Positions 1 through 6,142 of a DNA stretch of 6,142 nt are shown here, piece by piece. The stretch's first letter is position 1; each line of letters begins with the position of its first letter. The notes beneath the pieces are model-generated. The model was not told the origin of the DNA and searched no databases. It saw only the letters and a list, made by a program, of their open reading frames with translations. The position numbers and the translations under genes were made by a program. Origin of the DNA: Clostridia bacterium (GTDB lineage: Bacteria > Bacillota > Clostridia > Oscillospirales > Butyricicoccaceae); assembly GCA_017560175.1 (NCBI GenBank), contig JAFYOK010000264.1, positions 1 to 6,142 of the forward strand. Reading direction: 5' to 3'.

Positions 1-1160
1 CATACATCGCCAAAGGGCATGGTCTTGAGTTCTTCCTGCATGACCATCAGCTTGGTAAAGTTGCTCTTATTCTGCAGATCGGCCAGCTGTGCCGAGGGCT
101 CCAGCAGCGCATACAGAAGCGCCTTCTGCAGATTGCGGAAACCTGTGACCCAGGCCGATACACGGTTGATGGAGGCATCGAAATAGTCGAGGGCGATGAA
201 GATCTTATCCAAGCCGTCGCAGCGGACGATCTCCTTGCAGATCTCCTTGGTTTCATCGTCAAACAGAACAACATGGTCGCTGTCCCAACGGACACCACGG
301 GTGACATGGAGGGCCATTTTCTTATCAAAGGCCAGAACTGCCGAAATCTTGTCGCTGACCACTTCGGTGGGATGATAATGTCCGTTGTCCATCAGACTGA
401 TACAGTCATCGCGGGATGCCGCATACTTGAGACACCACTCGGCGCTGCCGACGGTGTAACTCTCAACGCCAATGCCAAAGACCTTGCTCTCGGCACAAGG
501 ATAGACCTTTTCCTTATCGAAAGGCTCGGAAAGCATTTCATCAAAAGACTGCTTGTAGCGCAGACGGGGGCCGATGCGGTCGGCCGGAATATCCTTATAG
601 CCGTCACCTGTCCAGATATTCATAACACAGGGCTGACCCAACTGATCGGCCAGGTACTGAGAAATACGGATGCAGGCCTTGCCGTGCTCGACCCAGAACT
701 TGCGGACTTCTTCATTGGGGCTGGACAGGGTCAGAGGATCACACATGGGATGGGAGAAGAAGGTGGGGTTGAAGTCACAGCCCATGCCTCTCTCCTTACA
801 GAACTGTACCCACTTTTCAAAATGCTTGGGCTCCAGCTTATCGCGGTCGACCCAGCCGCCGTTCTCTTCATCGAAGATGGCATAGCAGGCATGGAGATTC
901 ATCTTGACCTGACCGGGCACCAGGGCAATGACCTGGTCGATGTCATCCATCAGTTCCTGATAGGTGCGGGCACGGCCGGGGTAATTGCCGGTGGTCTGAA
1001 TGCCGCCGGTCAGCGGCTTGTTGGGGTCGGTATCAAAACCGCGGACGTCATCGCCCTGCCAGCAGTGGAGGGCAACAGGAACGGTGCGCAGACGCTCAAT
1101 AGCTGCATCTGTATCTACGCCCAGAGCGGCGTATTTCGCTTTGGCTTCTGTATAACTCAT
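1..1160 (-). CDS. rhaA: L-rhamnose isomerase RhaA, 3' end cut off by the window edge
   Basis: Cytoplasmic metal-dependent isomerase that converts L-rhamnose to L-rhamnulose, the first step of rhamnose catabolism. The start is ATG at 1160 (MSYTEAKAKY). An AAGGAG site at 1174-1169 lies eight bases upstream, inside the end of rhaB. About 386 residues are visible. The family is usually near 420, so roughly 30 C-terminal residues lie beyond base 1. Family hallmarks are in order: HCWQGDDV (32-39), TGGIQTTGNYPG (51-62), FNPTFFSHP (130-138), MNIWTGDGYKD (180-190) and GIGVESYTVGS (229-239). Residues that align with the known metal and catalytic positions of the E. coli enzyme are all present: E224, D258 and H261 (MDNGHYHPTE), H285, D293 and D295 (RWDSDHVV), and D325 (ALDYFDASINR). 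The ATGA overlap with rhaB shows one transcript and probably coupled translation. The identification is very secure; metal roles are by family knowledge. Confidence 0.97.
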   Translation of the reverse strand, partial: MSYTEAKAKYAALGVDTDAAIERLRTVPVALHCWQGDDVRGFDTDPNKPLTGGIQTTGNYPGRARTYQELMDDIDQVIALVPGQVKMNLHACYAIFDEENGGWVDRDKLEPKHFEKWVQFCKERGMGCDFNPTFFSHPMCDPLTLSSPNEEVRKFWVEHGKACIRISQYLADQLGQPCVMNIWTGDGYKDIPADRIGPRLRYKQSFDEMLSEPFDKEKVYPCAESKVFGIGVESYTVGSAEWCLKYAASRDDCISLMDNGHYHPTEVVSDKISAVLAFDKKMALHVTRGVRWDSDHVVLFDDETKEICKEIVRCDGLDKIFIALDYFDASINRVSAWVTGFRNLQKALLYALLEPSAQLADLQNKSNFTKLMVMQEELKTMPFGDV

Positions 1161-2566
1161 GCCTCGATCTCCTTGATTTCAAAACTCCGGCGGATGGTCT
1201 CTCTTCCCTGCTGCAGATCAGCCAGTTCGCCAGCCGCGATCATCTGTACCAACAGGTTGCCGATGGCCGTACCCTCCACAGGGCCGGCATATACAGGCAG
1301 ACCGGTGGCCTTGGCAGTGCGCTCGTTGAGGTAACTGTCCTGGCAACCGCCGCCAACAATGTTGATGCTGGTGTAAGTCTTGCCTGTGAGGGTCTGCAGG
1401 TTTTCAATGGCTTCCTTGTAGCAAAGGACAAGGCTGGAATAGATGGTCTGTGCAATCTCGCCGACAGTTGCGGGAATGGACTGCTTTGTGGCAGCACATT
1501 CGGCCTTAATAGCTTCGATCATGCTGTCGGGCGCCAGGAAACACTCTTTGTTGACATTGACCACAGCGGAGAAGCCTTCGGCCTTACGTGCTTCTTCGGC
1601 CAGCTGGGCAAAGCTCCAGTCGCCGCCTGCGGCATTGAGTTCACGACGGACCGACTGGATCATCCAGAGACCCATGATATTCTTGAGGTAACGATAGCGG
1701 CCCCATGCGCCGCCTTCATTGGTGAAGTTGTGCTTCTGGCTCTCCTTGGTGGTAATGGCGTGGTCGTTCTCTACGCCCAGCAGGCTCCATGTGCCGCTGG
1801 AGATATAAACGGCATTGTCATCCTTTGCAGGTACAGCCAGGAAGGCCGAAGCGGTATCGTGGGTGGCAGGCAGAATGACTGTGCTGTTGAAGCCGACCAT
1901 TTCCTGTACCTCGGGGGTCAGTTCACCCAGTACGGTACCGGGCATGGCCAGGGGACGGAAGAGCTTCCAGGGGAAGGTCAGCGCGCCGACAATGCCCTGG
2001 TCCCAGGCCTTGGTGATGGTGTAGATCATACCGGTGGAAGTGGCATTGGTATATTCATTCTGCTTGACACCGCTCAGCTTGAAGTTGAAATAGTCGGGGA
2101 TCATCAGCAGCCACTCAGCTTCCTTGAGCTGCTCGGGATGCTCGCGCTTGAGGGCGATCAACTGATAAATGGTGTTGAAAGGCTGCTTCTGAATGCCTGT
2201 ACGGCTATAGACCAGATCAAAGGGAATAAACTTTTCAAAAACTTTATCCATTTTTTCTGTGCGGCTGTCACGGTAGGTGACGGCTTCGCCGATCAGCTTG
2301 TCTTCCTTATCCAGCAGGACAAAGTCGACCGCCCAGGTGTCGATGCCGATGGTCTCGGGGATCTTACCTGCCGCCTTGCAGGCCTTGAGACCATCGAGGA
2401 TACCTGCCCACAGGCTATCGAGATCCCAGCAATCATATCCATTGCGGTGGATGGGATTGTTTTCAAAGCGCCAGATTTCTTCTGTCACCATACGTCCGTT
2501 TTCCAGATGACCGAGGATGTGTCGGCCGCTGGACGCGCCAATATCAATGGCAAGATAATATTTCAA
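1157..2566 (-). CDS. rhaB: Rhamnulokinase RhaB
   Basis: ATP-dependent sugar kinase of the FGGY family. It phosphorylates L-rhamnulose to L-rhamnulose 1-phosphate in the cytoplasm. I place the start at TTG 2566, giving 469 residues (MKYYLAIDIGASSGRHI). That puts the N-terminal phosphate-binding loop DIGASSGR at residues 8-15, as in the family, with a Shine-Dalgarno site eight bases upstream. An in-frame TTG at 2611 would add 15 residues, but it falls inside the predicted promoter. Other motifs: GIDTWAVDF (74-82), THDTASA (235-241) with the probable catalytic base D237, SSGTWSLLG (256-264), GGGCQD (405-410) and GPVEGTAIGN (428-437). The length fits Firmicute homologues and the frame is intact. 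It is the first gene of the rha operon; its stop overlaps the rhaA start as ATGA. Confidence 0.96.
   Translation of the reverse strand: MKYYLAIDIGASSGRHILGHLENGRMVTEEIWRFENNPIHRNGYDCWDLDSLWAGILDGLKACKAAGKIPETIGIDTWAVDFVLLDKEDKLIGEAVTYRDSRTEKMDKVFEKFIPFDLVYSRTGIQKQPFNTIYQLIALKREHPEQLKEAEWLLMIPDYFNFKLSGVKQNEYTNATSTGMIYTITKAWDQGIVGALTFPWKLFRPLAMPGTVLGELTPEVQEMVGFNSTVILPATHDTASAFLAVPAKDDNAVYISSGTWSLLGVENDHAITTKESQKHNFTNEGGAWGRYRYLKNIMGLWMIQSVRRELNAAGGDWSFAQLAEEARKAEGFSAVVNVNKECFLAPDSMIEAIKAECAATKQSIPATVGEIAQTIYSSLVLCYKEAIENLQTLTGKTYTSINIVGGGCQDSYLNERTAKATGLPVYAGPVEGTAIGNLLVQMIAAGELADLQQGRETIRRSFEIKEIEA
1169..1174 (-). promoter_or_regulatory. rhaA ribosome binding site inside the rhaB 3' end
   Basis: AAGGAG on the minus strand, eight bases before the rhaA ATG at 1160. 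It lies within the last codons of rhaB, encoding a Lys-Glu of the C-terminal KEIEA. It fixes the rhaA start and supports independent initiation as well as coupling through the ATGA overlap. Confidence 0.8.
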
Positions 2567-2574
2567 AGGGATGA

Positions 2575-2580
2575 CCACCT
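2575..2580 (-). promoter_or_regulatory. rhaB ribosome binding site that decides the TTG start
   Basis: AGGTGG (extended upstream as AGAAAGGTGG) ends eight bases before TTG at 2566. No ATG or better-spaced GTG lies in frame nearby. Together with the match of the downstream residues to the family N-terminus, this selects the TTG start. Confidence 0.75.
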
Positions 2581-2593
2581 TTCTGTTTTTCTC

Positions 2594-2607
2594 TACTTTA
2601 AATAGTA
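2594..2607. promoter_or_regulatory. Imperfect palindrome over the rhaB -10, possible operator
   Basis: TACTATTTAAAGTA reads as an inverted repeat with TACT/AGTA arms and an AT-rich centre; five of seven base pairs match. It covers the -10 and the predicted transcription start, where a repressor would be placed. It is short and in AT-rich DNA, so chance is a real alternative. No regulator gene is visible in the window. Confidence 0.2.
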
Positions 2608-2630
2608 TCAAAATCTGCAGCCGTTGTCAC
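2602..2630 (-). promoter_or_regulatory. Sigma-A-type promoter of the rhaBA operon
   Basis: On the minus strand, GTGACA (2630-2625, five of six matches to the -35 consensus) is separated by 17 bases from TACTAT (2607-2602, four of six). A TG one base before the -10 gives an extended -10 (TGATACTAT). Transcription would start near 2595, leaving a leader of about 30 bases before the rhaB TTG. The -35 directly follows the U-tract of the upstream terminator. I see no catabolite-responsive element (cre) in this gap. The call rests on sequence match only. Confidence 0.65.
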
Positions 2631-2670
2631 GAAAAAGATAAAAAACGGATGGCTTTCGCCATCCGTTTTT
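2631..2670 (-). terminator. Intrinsic terminator after the peptidase unit, possibly bidirectional
   Basis: A 13-base-pair perfect stem (2641-2653 with 2658-2670) has the core CGGATGGC paired with GCCATCCG, flanked by A5/T5. The four-base loop reads GAAA on the minus strand. The minus-strand transcript continues into a U-rich run (TATCTTTTT, 2640-2632). It begins 20 bases after the M18 peptidase stop. The A5/T5 symmetry means it could also stop transcription from the other strand, but no plus-strand gene enters it here. Confidence 0.92.
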
Positions 2671-2690
2671 GTTATGTATGTGTTTTAAAC

Positions 2691-4088
2691 TTATCTCTTA
2701 TAGAATGCCTTGTAAGCCATTGCTGTGCTGTACAGGTCGGCCTTGGAGATGACTTCGAAAGGCGCGTGCATGGACAGGACGGGAACGCCGATATCGACAA
2801 CATCCATGTCGGCATTGGCCAGGATGAAGGCGATGGTGCCGCCGCCGCCCTGATCGACCTTACCCAGCTCGCTGGTCTGCCAGACAACACCGGCATCGTT
2901 CAGGCACTTGCGGACTTCGCCGACGAACTCTGCGTTGGCATCGTTGCAGCCGCCCTTACCGCGGGAGCCTGTGTACTTGACGATGGTAACACCCTTGCCC
3001 AGGTAAGCGGTGTTGCGTGCTTCGGCAACACCGGGCCAGTTGGGATCGGATGCAGCAGCAACGTCGGAGGACAGCAGGGCGCTCTTCGCCATGCAGCGGT
3101 CGATATCAAAACCGGAGCATGTACCCTTCTGCAGCTCGATCATAGTGCCCAGAACGTTGGCGAAATAACGGGAGTGCATACCTGTGTTGCCGTTGGAACC
3201 GACCTCTTCCTTATCGACAAAGAGAGCGATCGCGGTCTTCTTCATGGGTGTGCCGGCAACCTCGAACAGAGCCTGCATGGAGGTGTAAGCGCAGACGCGG
3301 TCATCGTGACCGTAAGCTGCGATGGAGCCGCGGTCCAGGCCGACATCACGGGCCAGGCCTGCGGGAACCAGTTCCAGCTCAGCGGAAACGAAGTCTTCCT
3401 CGACCATGCCATACTTCTCGTTGAGCAGAGTCAGGACATTCTTCTTAAAGCGGATCTCGGCCTTCTCGTCGCCCAGAGGCAGAGAACCGATCATAGCGTT
3501 GAGATCCTCGCCGCCGATGCCTTCTGCCAGAGACTTCTTATTCTGATCGGCAGCCAGGTGGGGCAGCAGGTCGCTGATGTAGAATACGGGATCGTTGGCC
3601 TCGTCGCCGATGTTGATCTCGACCGATGTGCCGTCGGCCTTAATGACAACGCCGTACAGCGCCAGAGGACGAGCGACCCACTGATACTTACGGACGCCGC
3701 CGTAGTAGTGTGTCTTCAGCAGAGCCATGCCTTCTGCCTCATACAGAGGATTCTGCTTGAGGTCGAGGCGGGGGGAGTCGATGTGGGAACCGACGATATT
3801 GACGCCCTTGGCGACTTCCTCGGTACCGATGACTGCCATGGTGACGTTCTTGCCGCGTGCAACGCTGTAAACCTTATCGCCGGCCTTCAGCTCGGTGACG
3901 GTGTCCAGGTTGACGAAGCCTGCAGCCTCAGCGCGCTTGACCAGCTCATTGGTGCAGGTACGCTCGGTCTTGGAGGCATCGATAAATGCCTTGTAGTCTT
4001 CGCCCATGGTCATAACTTCGGCACGCTGCTCTTCATTGAGAGCGTCCCATACATAACCGTACTTGACGGTGAGATTATCCATTGCCAT
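2691..4088 (-). CDS. Family M18 zinc aminopeptidase (ApeA-like)
   Basis: Cytoplasmic dinuclear-metal aminopeptidase of the aspartyl aminopeptidase/aminopeptidase I family, removing N-terminal residues from peptides. The 465 residues match the usual length of bacterial 'M18 aminopeptidase 1' proteins. Expected metal and catalytic motifs appear in order: SHIDSPR (101-107, H102), GHDDR (260-264, D262), DKEEVGS (292-298, catalytic E294 and ligand E295), SSDVAAA (340-346, D342) and SMHAPFE (439-445, H441). Start is ATG 4088, ten bases after AGGAG (4103-4099); the ATG at 4082 is too far away. It lies 65 bases downstream of the M24 peptidase. The gap is AT-rich, with no terminator and no promoter I can support, so cotranscription is likely. 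A strong terminator follows. No signal peptide is seen. Which residue it prefers cannot be read from sequence. Confidence 0.94.
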   Translation of the reverse strand: MAMDNLTVKYGYVWDALNEEQRAEVMTMGEDYKAFIDASKTERTCTNELVKRAEAAGFVNLDTVTELKAGDKVYSVARGKNVTMAVIGTEEVAKGVNIVGSHIDSPRLDLKQNPLYEAEGMALLKTHYYGGVRKYQWVARPLALYGVVIKADGTSVEINIGDEANDPVFYISDLLPHLAADQNKKSLAEGIGGEDLNAMIGSLPLGDEKAEIRFKKNVLTLLNEKYGMVEEDFVSAELELVPAGLARDVGLDRGSIAAYGHDDRVCAYTSMQALFEVAGTPMKKTAIALFVDKEEVGSNGNTGMHSRYFANVLGTMIELQKGTCSGFDIDRCMAKSALLSSDVAAASDPNWPGVAEARNTAYLGKGVTIVKYTGSRGKGGCNDANAEFVGEVRKCLNDAGVVWQTSELGKVDQGGGGTIAFILANADMDVVDIGVPVLSMHAPFEVISKADLYSTAMAYKAFYKR

Positions 4089-4153
4089 TGGTGTATTTCT
4101 CCTTTTAAATAAATAATAATATTTCTAATAGAGGCTTCCGTTTTTTCGCCGGA

Positions 4154-5394
4154 CTATCTGCCCATGATCTGCTCGATCTCGTCGATGTCCAGCAGACGGT
4201 TGCCGATCAGGTCTTCGGCAGCGCCGTCGGTGATCAGGATATCGTTCTCCAAGCGGATGCCGATGCCCTCCTGCTTGACATAGAGACCGGGCTCGTTGGT
4301 GATAACCATGCCGGGCTCATAGACGGTGCGGTCATGGGGATCGTGGGTATCGAGACCCAGCGAATGGGAAACGTTGTGGTAGTAATACTTGCCGACTTCG
4401 CTGTCGTCGGTAATCAGCTTGACGGTACGCAGCGCCTTCTTGTAGTAGTCGATGACAGCCTGCTGGGACTCACGGATGAGGACGCCGGGACGCATCTTTC
4501 GGCAGCCATATCCATAGCTTCGCGGACGACCTTGAAGAGATCCTTCTGGCGCTCGGTGAACTTACCGCTGATGGGGAAAGTTCTCGAAACATCCGATGCA
4601 TAGTTCTCATACTCAGCACCCAGGTCGAAGAGAATCAGGTCACCGGCCTGTGCGATATGGTCGTTGTCGCTGTAGTGGAGCATAACGGCATTGCCGCCCG
4701 AAGCGGCGATGGTGGTGAATGCCTTCTTCATGCCTGCACGGGCAACATAATGCTCAAAATCGGAAGCCCACTGGTATTCATACTCACCCGGCTTGGCGGT
4801 CTGCAGCATGTGGGTCAGCGCCTTGATGGTGGTGTCACCGGCGTGGCGGATCATCTCGATCTCCTCGGGCGTCTTGATGGCACGCAGACCGGAAATGGTC
4901 TTGGCGATATTCTTGATGGGGAGCGCAGGGAACTTCTCGCGCAGTTCGGCGGCATAACGCTCGGCAACCGTAGGGGCGGCAGGCAGCGTCAGACGATCGA
5001 GAGAAAACCACAGGCTCTCCGCTTCACGCGCGACCTTGCGGCCGACATAACGCTCCATCTCCTGCACATACTTAACATCATTTTCGGCGATGCCGCTGCG
5101 CTCGAAGGCGCGGGTCTTGGTCAGCATCTTGCCGTTCCACTTGATGAGTTCTTCATCGGGCTGTTCGATAAAGAGGGCCTCTGTGCAGCCAACAGCTGTC
5201 TTGCCCAGCACCAGCCATACATTCTGGCTCTCGATACCGGTCAGATAATAGAAGTTGCGGTTGACGACAAAAGGTGCCATAAAAGCGTCGTGGCTCTTGA
5301 CGGGAGCAATGCCCGAATGCAGGAAGACAACGGCGCCTTCTTCCATTCTGTCAAACAGCTTCTGACGGTTATTCTTGAAAAAATCAGCAGTCAT
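4154..5394 (-). CDS. Xaa-Pro aminopeptidase (family M24B, PepP-like), broken by a one-base frameshift
   Basis: Cytoplasmic metalloenzyme that cleaves the N-terminal residue when proline is second. Start is ATG 5394 behind AGGAGG (5407-5402). The N-terminal frame (MTADFFKNNR) stays homologous to about 4500, then continues as non-family sequence to a stop at 4414. The C-terminal part resumes in another frame at MRPGVLIRES (4495) and ends at TAG 4154. Restoring one A gives 413 residues, a normal family length. It then has an N-terminal aminopeptidase-P domain (about 1-130), followed by the pita-bread catalytic domain. That domain carries all ligands: D257 (FDLGA), D268 (ASDVSR), H344 (SHSLGLDTHD), E368 (TNEPGLY) and E383 (RLENDI), plus H240 (LHYSDND). 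It is first of a two-gene unit with M18. The intact ligand set suggests either a sequencing error or a very recent mutation. Confidence 0.9.
4495..4500 (-). other. Frameshift site in the M24 peptidase gene
   Basis: The minus strand reads GCC GAA AGA TGC through here. Inserting one A (GAA AAG ATG CGT) joins the two frames as AAEKMRPGV, which fits the family. The change is therefore a loss of one base from a run of four A to three (plus-strand T run 4497-4499). The surrounding bases do not form a canonical X XXY YYZ slippery heptamer, so programmed frameshifting is not supported. Confidence 0.88.
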
Positions 5395-5401
5395 GGGATG
5401 A

Positions 5402-5407
5402 CCTCCT
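5402..5407 (-). promoter_or_regulatory. Strong ribosome binding site of the M24 peptidase
   Basis: A perfect AGGAGG on the minus strand, seven bases before ATG 5394. It fixes the start. The spacer TCATCCC is the same as the first seven bases of the rhaB spacer. Confidence 0.85.
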
Positions 5408-5425
5408 CATGTATTTTCTGCCCTC

Positions 5426-5454
5426 AGTATACTATAGTTTCATTGATTTTTCCA
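5426..5454 (-). promoter_or_regulatory. Sigma-A-type promoter of the M24-M18 peptidase unit
   Basis: TATACT (5431-5426, five of six matches to the -10 consensus) lies 17 bases after TGGAAA (5454-5449, four of six to the -35). A start near 5419 would leave a leader of about 25 bases. The -10 lies in two overlapping eight-base palindromes (ACTATAGT, 5438-5431, and AGTATACT, 5433-5426), which could be an operator or simply AT-rich chance. The preceding terminator separates this unit from the oxidoreductase, so a promoter is needed here. Confidence 0.55.
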
Positions 5455-5470
5455 GTAGGAGTTAAATTTG

Positions 5471-5506
5471 AATAGAAAAAACAGGACGGAGAGTTTCTCC
5501 GTCCTG
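5471..5506 (-). terminator. Intrinsic terminator after the flavin oxidoreductase
   Basis: An 11-base-pair perfect stem (5482-5492 with 5496-5506, CAGGACGGAGA paired with TCTCCGTCCTG) has a three-base loop. On the minus strand it is followed by TTTTTTCTATT (5481-5471). It starts 21 bases after the oxidoreductase stop. Confidence 0.93.
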
Positions 5507-5527
5507 CAAAAGATTTTATTCCAAAAA

Positions 5528-6142
5528 TCAGATCTTATTTGCGGTATGGTAAGCCGAGCGGATGGCTGCTGCAATGTCGGCGGTCTTTTCGCCGCTGCAG
5601 TCACCGATATGATGCACGGGAACGGTCAGGCCTTCGACATCGAAGGTATTCTTGACCGAGCCGACCGCCATAATGACATGGTCACAGGGCAGAACAACAG
5701 CCTCGCCGCTTTCCACCTTGACGGCATGGACGGCATCGGCTTCGATGCGCTCAACACGGGTGCCGGTATGCATGGCAACGCCGCCCTTTTCCATGCTCTG
5801 CATCATATACAGACGAGCGGCACCGGTCTCACCGGCTGCGATCTTATCGAGCATCTCGACGATGGAAACTTCACAGCCCTTGGCCATCAGATATTCGGCA
5901 GTTTCTGCACCGACCAGACCGCCGCCGATGACGACGCAGCGGCCGCTGCACTCTACCTTTTCGTCCAGGATATCCCAGGCCGACAGGACATTGGCACCTG
6001 TGCTGCCGGGAACAGGCAGACTAAAGTTGTGGGCACCGACAGCCACCAGAACAACATCAAAGCCATTGAGCTGTTCGGCTGTGGGAACGGTGTTCAGCGC
6101 CAGGGTGACCTTATCCATCTTGGGCAGGATCTCTTCATAATA
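5528..6142 (-). CDS. NADH:flavin oxidoreductase (old yellow enzyme / 2,4-dienoyl-CoA reductase type), C-terminal part
   Basis: The frame is open to the right edge, so the gene begins outside the window; the internal ATG at 6118 is not a credible start because eight family-like residues (YYEEILPK) precede it. The visible 204 residues are the C-terminal NAD(P)H/FAD-binding module. They contain VLVAVGAH (31-38), PVPGSTGANVLSAWDIL (43-59), the dinucleotide fold VVIGGGLVGAETAEYL (70-85), an acidic strand end SIVEM (93-97), MAVGSVKN (158-165), and the FAD-binding HHIGDCSGE (177-185). This layout is typical of enoate and dienoyl-CoA reductases (FadH, BaiCD and similar), whose flavin-binding barrel and 4Fe-4S cluster lie in the part not seen. 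The substrate cannot be read from this end. A lone disulfide-type oxidoreductase is a weaker alternative. A strong terminator follows the stop at 5528. Confidence 0.85.
   Translation of the reverse strand, partial: YYEEILPKMDKVTLALNTVPTAEQLNGFDVVLVAVGAHNFSLPVPGSTGANVLSAWDILDEKVECSGRCVVIGGGLVGAETAEYLMAKGCEVSIVEMLDKIAAGETGAARLYMMQSMEKGGVAMHTGTRVERIEADAVHAVKVESGEAVVLPCDHVIMAVGSVKNTFDVEGLTVPVHHIGDCSGEKTADIAAAIRSAYHTANKI

Noticed and set aside
273..1334. Long plus-strand open frame (353 codons) opposite rhaA and the end of rhaB
   Set aside because: It is antisense to a secure rhaA with full active-site conservation, shows no recognisable domain, and arises from GC-rich third positions of the minus-strand genes.
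2567..2611. Longer RhaB start at TTG 2611
   Set aside because: It would lie inside the predicted promoter, has no Shine-Dalgarno site, and adds residues before the conserved N-terminal DIGASSGR that the family does not need.
2571..4112. Plus-strand open frame of 513 codons opposite the M18 peptidase
   Set aside because: It covers the whole M18 gene in antisense, crosses the terminator and rha promoter, and has no family-like motifs. The opposite strand encodes an intact M18 enzyme with every metal ligand.
4089..4153. Separate promoter or terminator between the M24 and M18 genes
   Set aside because: TATTAT boxes occur in the AT-rich stretch but no -35 lies at proper spacing. The only hairpin (TCCG/CGGA) has four base pairs and no U-tract.
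4490..4510. Programmed ribosomal frameshift in the M24 gene
   Set aside because: A -1 shift would be needed, but the zero-frame codons GCC GAA AGA do not make a slippery heptamer and the P-site re-pairing would be poor. PepP-type enzymes are not known to use recoding.
4657..5475. Plus-strand open frame opposite the M24 peptidase (and a similar one at 1730-2605 opposite rhaB)
   Set aside because: Compositional shadows: no known domain, no suitable ribosome site, and they run through the promoter or leader regions of the real genes.
5528..6118. Complete 196-residue oxidoreductase starting at ATG 6118
   Set aside because: The frame continues open to the window edge with family-like residues, and the fragment is only the C-terminal part of a larger enzyme, so the ATG is an internal methionine.

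Overview
The window reads as an ordinary chromosomal segment from a low-to-moderate G+C Firmicute, most likely a gut-type Clostridia relative. This is inferred from strong AGGAGG-type ribosome sites, sigma-A-like promoters in AT-rich gaps, GC-rich third codon positions, a TTG start and U-tailed hairpin terminators. I cannot name a genus from the sequence alone. All genes lie on the minus strand, so transcription runs from high to low coordinates. I see no RNA genes, mobile elements, CRISPR arrays, tandem repeats or origin-like sequence, and no gap between genes longer than about 135 bases.

Layout in the direction of transcription (right to left): (1) The 3' part of an old-yellow-enzyme-type NADH:flavin oxidoreductase, cut by the right edge (5528-6142), closed by a strong intrinsic terminator (5471-5506). 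(2) A two-gene peptidase unit. A sigma-A-like promoter (5426-5454) precedes a family M24 Xaa-Pro aminopeptidase (4154-5394), followed after 65 bases without a terminator by a family M18 aminopeptidase (2691-4088). A bidirectional-looking hairpin terminator (2631-2670) ends the unit. The M24 gene carries a single-base deletion near 4497-4499 that splits it into two frames, although all five expected metal ligands survive across the break. (3) A rhamnose catabolic operon. A near-consensus promoter directly abuts that terminator (2602-2630) and drives rhaB (rhamnulokinase, TTG start, 1157-2566). rhaB overlaps by four bases with rhaA (L-rhamnose isomerase, 1-1160), which runs off the left edge.

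Functionally, RhaA converts L-rhamnose to L-rhamnulose and RhaB phosphorylates it to L-rhamnulose 1-phosphate; the aldolase (RhaD type) would be expected beyond the left edge. The two peptidases would act together on cytoplasmic oligopeptides: M24 removes a residue in front of proline and M18 trims other N-terminal residues. The oxidoreductase is unrelated and transcribed separately. I found no sign of a novel system. The items most worth a second look are the frameshift, the TTG start inside a tightly packed terminator-promoter junction, and possible operator palindromes at both promoters.
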